DNA from: DASSUW01 sp963806395
GTDB taxonomy: Bacteria > Actinomycetota > Thermoleophilia > Solirubrobacterales > Solirubrobacteraceae
NCBI GenBank assembly: GCA_963806395.1
Contig: CAWDYI010000002.1
Coordinates: forward strand, 59,419 to 123,418
Reading direction: 5' to 3'
DNA length: 64,000 bases
Under the pieces are notes generated by a model that was not told where the DNA came from, did no database searches, and saw only the letters and a list, made by a program, of their open reading frames with translations. Positions 1 through 7,438 of the stretch are shown in pieces (within the stretch, counting starts at the first letter, position 1; every line of letters begins with the position of its first letter). Made by a program: the position numbers and the translations under genes.

Positions 1-94
1 CCGTGGCGGCGCGGGCGAGCGCGAGCGCGAGCTCGGCGGTGAGGAACTCGCCCGCGACGCCGCGGACGCCGTCGGTCCCGAACAGCTTGCGGGT
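1..94 (-). CDS. glmM: Phosphoglucosamine mutase GlmM, N-terminal fragment
   Basis: Converts glucosamine-6-phosphate to glucosamine-1-phosphate for UDP-GlcNAc and cell-wall synthesis. Only about 31 codons lie in the window; the rest is beyond its left edge. The visible residues RKLFGTDGVRG followed by GEFLTAELALALARA are the conserved GlmM N-terminus. The gene follows rpsI directly, which is the usual rplM-rpsI-glmM order in actinobacteria. The start is unclear: the frame runs back to the rpsI stop at 122-124 without an ATG, GTG or TTG. A start codon may have been lost to a base error here, as rpsI itself carries two frameshifts. The identification is firm; the start is not. Confidence 0.8.
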
Positions 95-121
95 GGCGGC
101 CGGCGCGAGTCGGCGGATCCA

Positions 122-999
122 CTACCGCTTCGAGAACTGCGGCCGCTTGCGGGCCTTCTTGAGGCCGGCCTTCTTGCGCTCCTTCACGCGCGCGTCGCGC
201 GTGAGGAAGCCGCGGCGCTTGAGCTCGGACCGCAGGTTGGGATCGGCCTCGATGAGGGCGCGCGAGATGCCGTGGCGCAGCGCGCCGGCCTGGGCCGACA
301 CGCCGCCGCCGTGCATCAGTCGCCACGACGTCCATGCGGGTCTCGTAGCCCACCGTCTCCAGCGGCTGGCGGATGTTGCGCTGCAGCGTGTTGCGCGGGA
401 AGTGCTGCTCGAGCGTGCGGCCGTTGATCTCGTACGCGCCGGTGCCGGGCTTGAGGATCACGCGCGCGACGGCGGTCTTGCGCTTGCCGGTCGCGGTGTA
501 GCGGGCGCCGGCGGCGAGGTCGATCGCGGCGTCGGCGATCGGCTGCGGCTCGATCGTCGTCGGGCTCCTCGCCCTCCTCGGGCACGACCTCCTCGTCGCC
601 GTCCTCGCTCCAGCGGGACTCGCCGCGGTGGACCTCGTCCTCGCGGACGATGTCGACCTCGAGGTCGGCGCCGGGGATCTCGGGCTTGACCCGCGGGGTC
701 TCGTCGGCGTCCTCGGCGGCTGCGGCGGGAGTGGGCTGAGCGGGGGCCTCGGCGGCCGGCTGCTCCGCGGCGGGCGCCTCTGGCTCGGCGGCGACCTCGG
801 GCTCTTCGGGCGTCTCGGGCTCCGCGGGCGCCTCGGCGATCGGCTCCTCGACCGCGGGCGCTTCCTCGGCCGGGGCCTCGGGCTCGGCGGGCGTCTCGGG
901 CTCGGCAGGTGCCTCCGCGGCGGGCTGCTCCTCGGCGGGCGCCTCGGCCGTGGGCTCCTCCGGCTCGTTGACGTCGCCCGGCTTCTCGTCCTCGGCCAT
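122..999 (-). CDS. rpsI: 30S ribosomal protein S9 with long acidic N-terminal extension (two frameshifts)
   Basis: Small-subunit ribosomal protein. The C-terminal frame holds the S9 signature (MHGGGVSAQAGALRHGI, then VKERKKAGLKKARK and the final FSKR). The core upstream (TGKRKTAVARV, LKPGTGAYEING) lies in a second frame, and the N-terminus in a third. One extra base near 555 and another near 318 explain both shifts, so the full protein would be about 290 residues. The S9 core needs only about 130. The first 140-150 residues are a low-complexity stretch of Ala, Glu and Pro with almost no basic residues, much longer than the usual short actinobacterial extension. ATG at 997-999 overlaps the rplM stop by one base, so the two are co-translated. 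An essential gene broken twice points to sequence error. Confidence 0.9.
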
Positions 1000-1433
1000 C
1001 AGGTCTTGATCTCCATCGGTTGCGGCTTCTGCGCCTCGTGCGGATGCTCGGGGCCCGCGTAGATCTTGAGCTTGGTCAGCTGCTTGCGGGCCAGCCGGTT
1101 CTTGGGAAGCATCCCGCGCACGGCGAGGCGGATGACCTCTTCGGGGCGGCGCTCGAGCATGTCGTTGAGCGTGCGCGTCTTCAGCCCCCCGGGGTAGCCG
1201 GAGTGGCGGTGGTAGAGCTTCTCCTGCCGCTTGGCGCCGGTGACCGAGATCTTCTCGGCGTTCACGACGACGACGAAGTCGCCCGCGTCGACGTGGGGCG
1301 TGTAGGTCGGCTTGCGCTTACCGCGCAGCGCGTCGGCGATCTGGGTCGCCAGGCGCCCGAGGGTCTTGCCCTCGGCGTCGACGAGCAGCCAGTTGCGCTC
1401 GCGATCTTGTGGGGTGGCGACGTAGGTCTTCAA
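999..1433 (-). CDS. rplM: 50S ribosomal protein L13
   Basis: Large-subunit ribosomal protein of 144 residues, the normal L13 length. Diagnostic parts are LVDAEGKTLGRLATQIA near the N-terminus, GDFVVVVNAEKI, the LYHRHSGYPGG loop and RGMLPKNRLAR. The start is a TTG at 1431-1433, read as KTYVATPQDRERNW, which aligns with the usual L13 start. The stop overlaps the rpsI ATG, making the standard rplM-rpsI operon. The promoter must lie in the 214 bases up to the divergent M23 peptidase gene; TATA-like stretches such as TATATG near 1490 occur on this strand, but no promoter can be fixed. Confidence 0.96.
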   Translation of the reverse strand: MKTYVATPQDRERNWLLVDAEGKTLGRLATQIADALRGKRKPTYTPHVDAGDFVVVVNAEKISVTGAKRQEKLYHRHSGYPGGLKTRTLNDMLERRPEEVIRLAVRGMLPKNRLARKQLTKLKIYAGPEHPHEAQKPQPMEIKT

Positions 1434-1519
1434 GGCGGCAGGGATGATAGCCAGCGGGGTGTGGAGGCGCCGTCCGCACTCCGTGCATATACTGCCGCGC
1501 GTTCACAGATACGGCCGAA

Positions 1520-1635
1520 TCCGCCTCGGACGGGCGGATCGGGGGAACCGTAGTTCTGGGGCGAATTCAGGCAATGCCGCCTGGTAGCGCATGGTCGTGC
1601 GCGAGCCCGTCAGCTAACCCCGTAGGCCGCCGAGA
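1520..1635 (+). promoter_or_regulatory. Cyclic di-AMP (ydaO/yuaA) riboswitch
   Basis: The leader of the M23 peptidase gene contains the ordered sequence blocks typical of ydaO-type riboswitches: GGGGGAACCG at 1540-1549, GGGGCGAATTCAGGCAATG at about 1558-1576, CTGGTAGC at 1581-1588, and CCCGTCAGCTAACCCCGTAGG at about 1606-1626. The last block is the most diagnostic part of the motif. In actinobacteria this class sits in front of cell-wall hydrolases and NlpC/P60, Rpf or M23 genes and turns expression off at high c-di-AMP. The ribosome site GGAG and the ATG at 1648 follow within 15 bases of its end. The motif match is by eye; exact ends are approximate. Confidence 0.88.
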
Positions 1636-1647
1636 CAGCAGGAGCGG

Positions 1648-2910
1648 ATGGCGCACACCCGGGGGAGTGCCGCGACACGTCGCGGGCGCAGACGTGGATA
1701 TGCCGTAGCTGTCGCAGCTCTCGCAGCCCTCGTCATCGCCACCCCCGCCGCCGCCCAGTCCACCGGCGGCACCTCGCCCGGTGCGCCGCCCAGCGCGGCA
1801 CCGCGCCTGTCCGGCCCGCCGCCCGGCGTCGTCGTGCGGCCGGCGCCGCTGCTGCGCTCCTGGCGGTGCATCCGCTCGTGCGCCGCGACGCACGAGGCCG
1901 GCACCGGCGCGCGCGTGCGCATCCGCGGGCGCAAGCTCGCCCGGATCTACGAGGTGGTCTTCCTCGGCGCGGAGAGCCCGGACGACGACGTCGCCGCCGC
2001 GCCGCTGCGGCGGAAGAAGAACGTCGTCGACGTCCGCGTCCCGCTCGGCGCCGCGAGCGGGCCGCTGCTCGTGTCCGACCGCGACGGCCTGCAGTCCGCG
2101 CCGAGCGAGGTCGCACTTGCGATGCAGCCGCCGGTCGCGCTGAAACTCGCGGGCAGCGCGCCGACTGTCGAGGTGCAGGCGCAGGCCCGCCGCGCCTTCT
2201 TCGACGCGGCACGCCCGGCGAAGGTGTCGTACGTCGTCCACGGCGACTCGCCGACGCGGGTGCTCGTCGAGCTGCTGCGGGCGAAGGACGGAGCGGTCGT
2301 CTCGAGCTGGGACGTCGGGGATGTGGAGCCCGAGACACCGCAGAGCGTGACCTGGAACGGCACCGCGGGCAAGCGTGTCGCAGCGGAGGGGCGCTACACG
2401 TTCCGCGTCAGCGCCGTCGACCCGGCCGGCCAGCGCGCGGTGAGCGCCCGCACCGCCGACGAGGCCCAGCCCGACCCGGCGACGTTCCACTTCCTCAAGC
2501 ACGAGTTCCCGATCCGCGGGCCGCACGTGTACGGGACCGGCGCGGCGACCTTCGGCGGCGGGCGCGGACACCAGGGCCACGACGTCTTCGCCGCCTGCGG
2601 CACGCCGCTGTGGGCGGCGCGCGGCGGCATGGTGCAGTTCAAGCAGTACCACAGCCGCGCCGGCCACTACATCGTCATCGACGGCCAGGGGACGGGCGTC
2701 GACTACACGTACATGCACCTACGCCAGGCGGCGCTCGTCGACGCCGGCGACCGGGTCCGCACCGGGCAGCTGATCGGCTACGTCGGCCAGACCGGCCGCG
2801 CCAGCGGCTGTCACCTGCACTTCGAGATGTGGACCGCCCCGGGCTGGTACGACGGCGGCAGCCCGCTCGACCCGCTGCCCTCGCTGATGGCGTGGGACAA
2901 GACGTCCTGA
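1648..2910 (+). CDS. Secreted M23 family metallopeptidase
   Basis: Predicted cell-wall endopeptidase of 420 residues. Residues 1-37 form a Sec signal peptide: an arginine-rich start, a hydrophobic core and a TPAAAQS cleavage region. The middle (about 60-270) looks like two Ig-like or FlgD-like beta domains. The C-terminal third is a LytM/M23 domain with HQGHD (first zinc His and Asp), a YMHL strand and the HLHFE motif, so the three zinc ligands are present. ATG at 1648 has GGAG 7 bases upstream and follows a c-di-AMP riboswitch, which supports a role in peptidoglycan turnover under c-di-AMP control. The gene stands alone on this strand before the next secreted protein. Confidence 0.92.
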   Translation: MAHTRGSAATRRGRRRGYAVAVAALAALVIATPAAAQSTGGTSPGAPPSAAPRLSGPPPGVVVRPAPLLRSWRCIRSCAATHEAGTGARVRIRGRKLARIYEVVFLGAESPDDDVAAAPLRRKKNVVDVRVPLGAASGPLLVSDRDGLQSAPSEVALAMQPPVALKLAGSAPTVEVQAQARRAFFDAARPAKVSYVVHGDSPTRVLVELLRAKDGAVVSSWDVGDVEPETPQSVTWNGTAGKRVAAEGRYTFRVSAVDPAGQRAVSARTADEAQPDPATFHFLKHEFPIRGPHVYGTGAATFGGGRGHQGHDVFAACGTPLWAARGGMVQFKQYHSRAGHYIVIDGQGTGVDYTYMHLRQAALVDAGDRVRTGQLIGYVGQTGRASGCHLHFEMWTAPGWYDGGSPLDPLPSLMAWDKTS

Positions 2911-2946
2911 CACTCTGTCCTATCGGATAGCGCTGGGGCGCAGGAG

Positions 2947-2962
2947 CGACCTTAGGGTCGCG
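2947..2962 (+). promoter_or_regulatory. Hairpin directly before the start of the large dehydrogenase gene
   Basis: GCGACC at 2947-2952 pairs with GGTCGC at 2957-2962 across the loop TTAG, ending two bases before the ATG at 2965. The 54-base gap between the two genes has no other clear structure. It could be the remains of a terminator for the M23 gene or a fold that covers the start codon of the next gene. No strong Shine-Dalgarno is seen between hairpin and ATG. Confidence 0.35.
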
Positions 2963-2964
2963 AT

Positions 2965-5900
2965 ATGCGTCCTGGTCAGGCTTTCCTCCCACGGCGTGCC
3001 CGCACCGCCGCACTCTTGGCACTCGCGACGCTCGCGCTCGTGCTCGCAAGCGCGCTCCCCGCGCAGGCCGACGATCCGTTCGAAGCGCGCGGCCTCGGCG
3101 CGGCCGCCGGCGAGCTGACCGCCGCCGCGGCGGCGCTGCCGCCCGGCTTCACGGAGACCGTGGCCTTCAGCGGCCTGACCAACCCGACGGCCGTCCGCTT
3201 CGCGCCCGACGGACGCGTGTTCGTCGCCGAGAAGAGCGGCCGCATCAAGGTGTTCGACAGCCTCTCGGACCCGACGGCGACGCTCTGGGCGGACCTCAGC
3301 ACGAAGGTCCACGACTTCTGGGACCGCGGGCTGCTCGGCCTCGCGCTCGACCCGAGCTTCGCGACCCGGCCCTACGTCTACGCCCTGTACGCCTACGACA
3401 AGGCGCCGAACTCCAGCCAGCAGCCGCGCTGGGGCGACGGCTGCGCGACGCCGCCCGGCCCGACCGCCGACGGCTGCACGATCACCGGCCGCCTCTCGCG
3501 CCTGTCGGCGGGCGGCGTCGAGGACGTGCTGATCGAGGACTTCTGCCAGCAGTACCCGAGCCACTCGGTCGGGAGCCTGGCGTTCGGCGCCGACGGCGCG
3601 CTGTACGTCAGCGCGGGCGACGGAGCGAGCTTCAACTTCGCCGACTACGGCCAGGACGGCAGCCCGCTCAACCCGTGCGGTGACCCGCCGGCGGGCGCCG
3701 GCGGCACGATGACCCCGCCGACCGCGGAAGGCGGCGCCCTGCGCAGCCAGGACATCCGGACGACCGGCGACCCGACCGGCCTCGACGGCGCGATCCTGCG
3801 CGTCAACCCCGACACCGGCGCCGCGATGGCGGGCAACCCGAACATCGGCAGCGCCGATCTCAACACCCGCCGGATCGTCGCCCACGGCCTGCGCAACCCG
3901 TTCCGGATCACCGTGCGGCCGGGCACGAACGAGGTGTGGTCCGGCGACGTCGGCTGGAACACGTGGGAGGAGATCAACCGGGTCCAGAGCCCGACCGGCG
4001 GCACCACGAACTTCGGCTGGCCCTGCTACGAGGGCGCGGCCCGCATGAGCGCCTACGACAACCTGAACCTGAACGTCTGCGAGAACCTCTACAGCGCCGG
4101 AAGCTCCGCCTGGACGCCGCCGTACTACACGTACAACCACTCGGCCAAGGTCGTCACGGGCGAGACGTGCCCGACCGGCGGCTCGTCGATCTCCGGCCTC
4201 GCGTTCTACACGGGCGGGAGCTTCGGGCCGGCGTACAACGGCGCGCTGTTCTTCTCCGATTACAGCCGCGCGTGCATCTGGGTCATGTTCGCCGGCTCGA
4301 ACGGGCTCCCCGACCCCGCGACCCGCCAGACGTTCATCGCGGCCGCGGCAGGCCCGGTCGAGCTGCAGGTCGGGCCCGGCGGCGACCTCTACTACGTCGA
4401 CATGCCGGGCGGCACGATCCGGCGCGTCCGCGGCGCGAGCCCCAACAACACGCCGACCGCGGTCGCGACGGCGAAGCCGACGGTCGGGACCGTGCCGCTC
4501 ACCGTCGACTTCGACGGCCGCGGATCCAGCGACCCCGACAGCGACCCCCTGACCTACGCGTGGGACCTCGACGGGGACGGGACGTACACCGACTCGACCT
4601 CCGCGACGCCGAGTCGCACGTACATGTCACCCGCGACCGTGACCGTCGGACTGCGCGTGACCGACAGCGGCGGGCTGACCGACACCGACACCGTGACGGT
4701 CACGGCCGGCGTGGCCCCGACCGCCGCGATCACCTCGCCCGCCGCCGGCACGACCTGGAGGGTCGGCGACACGCTCGCATTCGCGGGCACGGGCACGAAC
4801 TCCCAGGGCCAGGCGCTCCCGGCGAGCGCGCTCACGTGGCAGGTCAACCTCCAGCACTGCAATCGCCAGAGCACGGGCTGTCACACCCACGTCCTGCAGA
4901 GCCTCACGGGCGCGGGCGGCTCGATCGTCGCTCCCGACCACGAGTACCCGTCGCACCTCGAGCTCCAGCTCACGGCGCGCGACGCGAACGGCCTGACCCA
5001 CACCGTCACCCGACGGCTCGACCCGCGGACCGTGGCGCTCACGCTCCAGTCCAACCCGGCGGGCGTCGATCTGACCCTGGGCTCGGAGGTGGCGGCCGCG
5101 CCGTTCACGCGCGACGTCATCCTCGGCTCGACCAACGCCGTCACGGCGTCGACGCCGGTCACGCTGGCGGGCGTCCCGTACGCGTTCTCGAGCTGGAGCG
5201 ACGGCGGCGCCGCCACACACGCGATCGTGGCGAACGCGACGGCGACCTACACCGCGGCCTACGCGCCGTCGGCATCCGTCCGGCTCGCGGGCTCGGACGT
5301 CGTCGGCTCGAACACGAGCGAAGCCGCTCCTGGCCGAGCTGAGGTCTACCGCACGATCGCGGCCGTCGACGGCCTCGCGACGAGCCTGCGCGTGCGGCTC
5401 GCCGGCACCTCTGCGGCCTCTGCGGTGGTGTTCGGCCTCTATGCCGACACCGGCGGCCAGCCGACCACGCTGTTGGCGAGCGGGCGGCTGAACGCGCCGC
5501 AGGCCGGCGCGTGGAACGAGGTGCCCGTCTCCGGCGCCGGCCTGACCGCGGGCACGGCGTACTGGATCAGCATCCTCAACCCGGCCGACTCCACCGGCAC
5601 GCTGCGCTGGCTCGACCGGGCGGGCGCCGTGGGCGGCGCCGAGCAGACGAGTGCGGCGCAGAACCTGGGCGCGCTGCCGGCGACGTGGGAGACCGGCGCG
5701 ACCTGGTCCGACGGGCCGATCTCCGGCTACGTGTCGGGAACGCCGACCGGGGCGCAGCCGCCCGTCCTCGACGTGTCCCCCACCGCGCTCTCGTTCAGCG
5801 CGACCGCGGGCGGTGCGAGCCCGGCGGCCAAGACCCTGACGCTGCTCAACGCGGGCGCCGGCACGTTCGGCTTCACCGCGACCGACGACGCGACCTGGCT

Positions 5901-7014
5901 GACCGTGACGCCGGGCAGCGGCACCGCGCCGCGCGACGTCAGCGTGGCCGTCAACACGGCCGGCCTCGCGGCAGGGACCTACACGGCCACCGTGCGCGTC
6001 GAGTCCGCAGGTGTCAGCGGCTCGCCGAAGCTGGTCCCGGTGACGCTGGTCGTCAGCCCGAGCACGCCACAGCCCGTGCTGTCGGTGACGCCGGCGAGCC
6101 TCGCGTTCACCGCAACCGCGGGCGGCGCGAACCCCGTCGCGCAGAGCCTGTCGGCCGCCAACACCGGCACCGGGACGCTCTCGTTCACCACCTCCGACAA
6201 CGCCGCGTGGCTGGCCGTCACGCCGGGTAGCGGCACGGCTCCGGCGAGCCTCTCCGTGTCGGTCAACGTCGCCGGCCTGGCGGCCGGCACCTATAGCGGC
6301 GCGGTGACGGTCACCGCCGCCGGCGCGACCGGCTCGCCCGCCTCGATCCCGGTGACGCTGACCGTGACGCCGAACACCCCGCCCTCGAGTGGTCTCGTCG
6401 GCGCGTGGGGCTTCGACGAGGCAGCCGGCGGCACCACCGCGGACGCGTCGGGCCGCGGCAACACCGGGACGCTGTCCGGCCCGCTGCGCACGACCGGCCG
6501 CTACGGCGGCGGACTGTCGTTCGACGGCGTCAACGACTGGGTGTCGGTGCCTGACGCTGCCTCGCTCGACCTCACGACCGGCATCACGATCGAGTCGTGG
6601 GTCCGGCCCGCCGCGCTCGGGAGCGTCTGGCGCACGGTCGTCCTGAAGGAGCAGCCCGGCCAGCTGGTCTACGCGCTGTACGCGGGGACCGACACCGGCT
6701 CACGACCGGGCGCGCACGTGTTCACGACCAGCGACCGCGGGATGCTCGCGCCGTCGGCCCTGCCGCTGAACGCGTGGTCGCACCTGGCGATGACCTGGGA
6801 TGGCCTGATGATGCGCGTCTTCGTCAACGGGGCGGAGGTGTCGAGCAGCGCGGTGGCCGGCACCGCCCTGACCTCGACCGGTCCGTTGCGGATCGGCGGC
6901 AACGGCGTGTGGCCGGAGTGGTTCAGCGGCCTGATCGACGAGGTCCGCGTCTACAACCGCGCGCTCAGCGCGGCGGAGATCGCCACCGACCGCGACAGCC
7001 CGGTCGGTGGCTGA
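2965..7014 (+). CDS. Secreted multidomain PQQ-type glucose/sorbosone dehydrogenase-like protein
   Basis: A very long exported protein of 1349 residues. Residues 1-35 are a signal peptide (RRARTAALLALATL ... LPAQA). About 55-480 is a glucose/sorbosone dehydrogenase beta-propeller (FAPDGRVFVAEKSGRIKV, RGLLGLALDP, HGLRNPFR, SGDVGWNTWEEINR, GGTIRRV). It is followed by a PKD domain (about 490-580), a dehydrogenase-associated Ig-like region, and two repeated domains of BACON type (about 930-1120; each has WLTVTPGSG or WLAVTPGSG and GLAAGTY). The C-terminus is a LamG/concanavalin-like domain (about 1140-1345; GAWGFDEAAGG, DGVNDWVSVPD). Such proteins bind or oxidise polysaccharide sugars outside the cell; the substrate is not readable here. 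It ends just before a 25-bp inverted repeat element. Confidence 0.9.
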   Translation: MRPGQAFLPRRARTAALLALATLALVLASALPAQADDPFEARGLGAAAGELTAAAAALPPGFTETVAFSGLTNPTAVRFAPDGRVFVAEKSGRIKVFDSLSDPTATLWADLSTKVHDFWDRGLLGLALDPSFATRPYVYALYAYDKAPNSSQQPRWGDGCATPPGPTADGCTITGRLSRLSAGGVEDVLIEDFCQQYPSHSVGSLAFGADGALYVSAGDGASFNFADYGQDGSPLNPCGDPPAGAGGTMTPPTAEGGALRSQDIRTTGDPTGLDGAILRVNPDTGAAMAGNPNIGSADLNTRRIVAHGLRNPFRITVRPGTNEVWSGDVGWNTWEEINRVQSPTGGTTNFGWPCYEGAARMSAYDNLNLNVCENLYSAGSSAWTPPYYTYNHSAKVVTGETCPTGGSSISGLAFYTGGSFGPAYNGALFFSDYSRACIWVMFAGSNGLPDPATRQTFIAAAAGPVELQVGPGGDLYYVDMPGGTIRRVRGASPNNTPTAVATAKPTVGTVPLTVDFDGRGSSDPDSDPLTYAWDLDGDGTYTDSTSATPSRTYMSPATVTVGLRVTDSGGLTDTDTVTVTAGVAPTAAITSPAAGTTWRVGDTLAFAGTGTNSQGQALPASALTWQVNLQHCNRQSTGCHTHVLQSLTGAGGSIVAPDHEYPSHLELQLTARDANGLTHTVTRRLDPRTVALTLQSNPAGVDLTLGSEVAAAPFTRDVILGSTNAVTASTPVTLAGVPYAFSSWSDGGAATHAIVANATATYTAAYAPSASVRLAGSDVVGSNTSEAAPGRAEVYRTIAAVDGLATSLRVRLAGTSAASAVVFGLYADTGGQPTTLLASGRLNAPQAGAWNEVPVSGAGLTAGTAYWISILNPADSTGTLRWLDRAGAVGGAEQTSAAQNLGALPATWETGATWSDGPISGYVSGTPTGAQPPVLDVSPTALSFSATAGGASPAAKTLTLLNAGAGTFGFTATDDATWLTVTPGSGTAPRDVSVAVNTAGLAAGTYTATVRVESAGVSGSPKLVPVTLVVSPSTPQPVLSVTPASLAFTATAGGANPVAQSLSAANTGTGTLSFTTSDNAAWLAVTPGSGTAPASLSVSVNVAGLAAGTYSGAVTVTAAGATGSPASIPVTLTVTPNTPPSSGLVGAWGFDEAAGGTTADASGRGNTGTLSGPLRTTGRYGGGLSFDGVNDWVSVPDAASLDLTTGITIESWVRPAALGSVWRTVVLKEQPGQLVYALYAGTDTGSRPGAHVFTTSDRGMLAPSALPLNAWSHLAMTWDGLMMRVFVNGAEVSSSAVAGTALTSTGPLRIGGNGVWPEWFSGLIDEVRVYNRALSAAEIATDRDSPVGG

Positions 7015-7026
7015 CGGCGTCGGTGC

Positions 7027-7194
7027 CGAACGTCAACTGCGCTGGGTGGGGGAGCGGTGGATCTCGGCCGCGTCGCACGGTGGATGTCGACTTGACGGCG
7101 TATATCGACGTCAAGTCGACACGCGGGTGGGTTGTCACCCCGGGGCGACCGCCAACGGACACCCACCTTCCCCACCCAGCGCAGTTGACGTTCG
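7027..7194. repeat. Intergenic repeat element with perfect 25-bp terminal inverted repeats
   Basis: The ends are 7027-7051 (starts CGAACGTCAACTGCG) and its exact reverse complement at 7170-7194. Between them a 13-bp perfect hairpin has arms TGTCGACTTGACG (7085-7097) and CGTCAAGTCGACA (7109-7121). A weaker pairing joins GGTGGGTTGTC (about 7127-7137) with GACACCCACC (about 7158-7167). The same 25-base box recurs unchanged at 21985-22009 and 57221-57245. It sits between two convergent genes (dehydrogenase stop at 7014, small membrane gene stop at 7224). It holds no gene. It could be a bidirectional terminator, a REP-like element or a small non-autonomous mobile element. Confidence 0.85.
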
Positions 7195-7223
7195 CCGAGC
7201 CCGCCGCGGGCGGCGGGTAGGCG

Positions 7224-7388
7224 TCAGCGTCCCCGGCGCGCGCGCCGCTCGCGCGCCTGGCGCTCGTACGCGCGCAGCACCAGCACGCACAGGATCGCCG
7301 CGAGCACGCCGCCGACGACGCCGGCCAGCACCTCGCCGCTGATGCTCATCCCGACGGCGTAGAGCACGCCGATGACCACACCAACCAC
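7224..7388 (-). CDS. Small two-helix membrane protein
   Basis: Unrecognised protein of about 54 residues starting at GTG 7386-7388. It has two hydrophobic segments, VVGVVIGVLYAVGMSI and GEVLAGVVGGVLAAILCVLVL, joined by a short turn, then a strongly basic tail (RAYERQARERRARRGR). This suggests a hairpin in the membrane with a cytoplasmic basic end. The frame is open further upstream, overlapping the end of guaA, so the start is uncertain. It lies 50 bases after guaA on the same strand and may be co-transcribed. No function can be given. Confidence 0.5.
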   Translation of the reverse strand: MVGVVIGVLYAVGMSISGEVLAGVVGGVLAAILCVLVLRAYERQARERRARRGR

Positions 7389-7438
7389 GATCTTGCTGCG
7401 GAGGCTGAGGAATCCGCTCCGCGCGTGCTGAGGGTCGT

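Noticed and set aside
3..689. Long plus-strand frame opposite rpsI and similar long frames opposite other genes
   Set aside because: Arginine- and proline-rich translation with no family pattern; a shadow of the real gene on the other strand, as are most long frames in this window.
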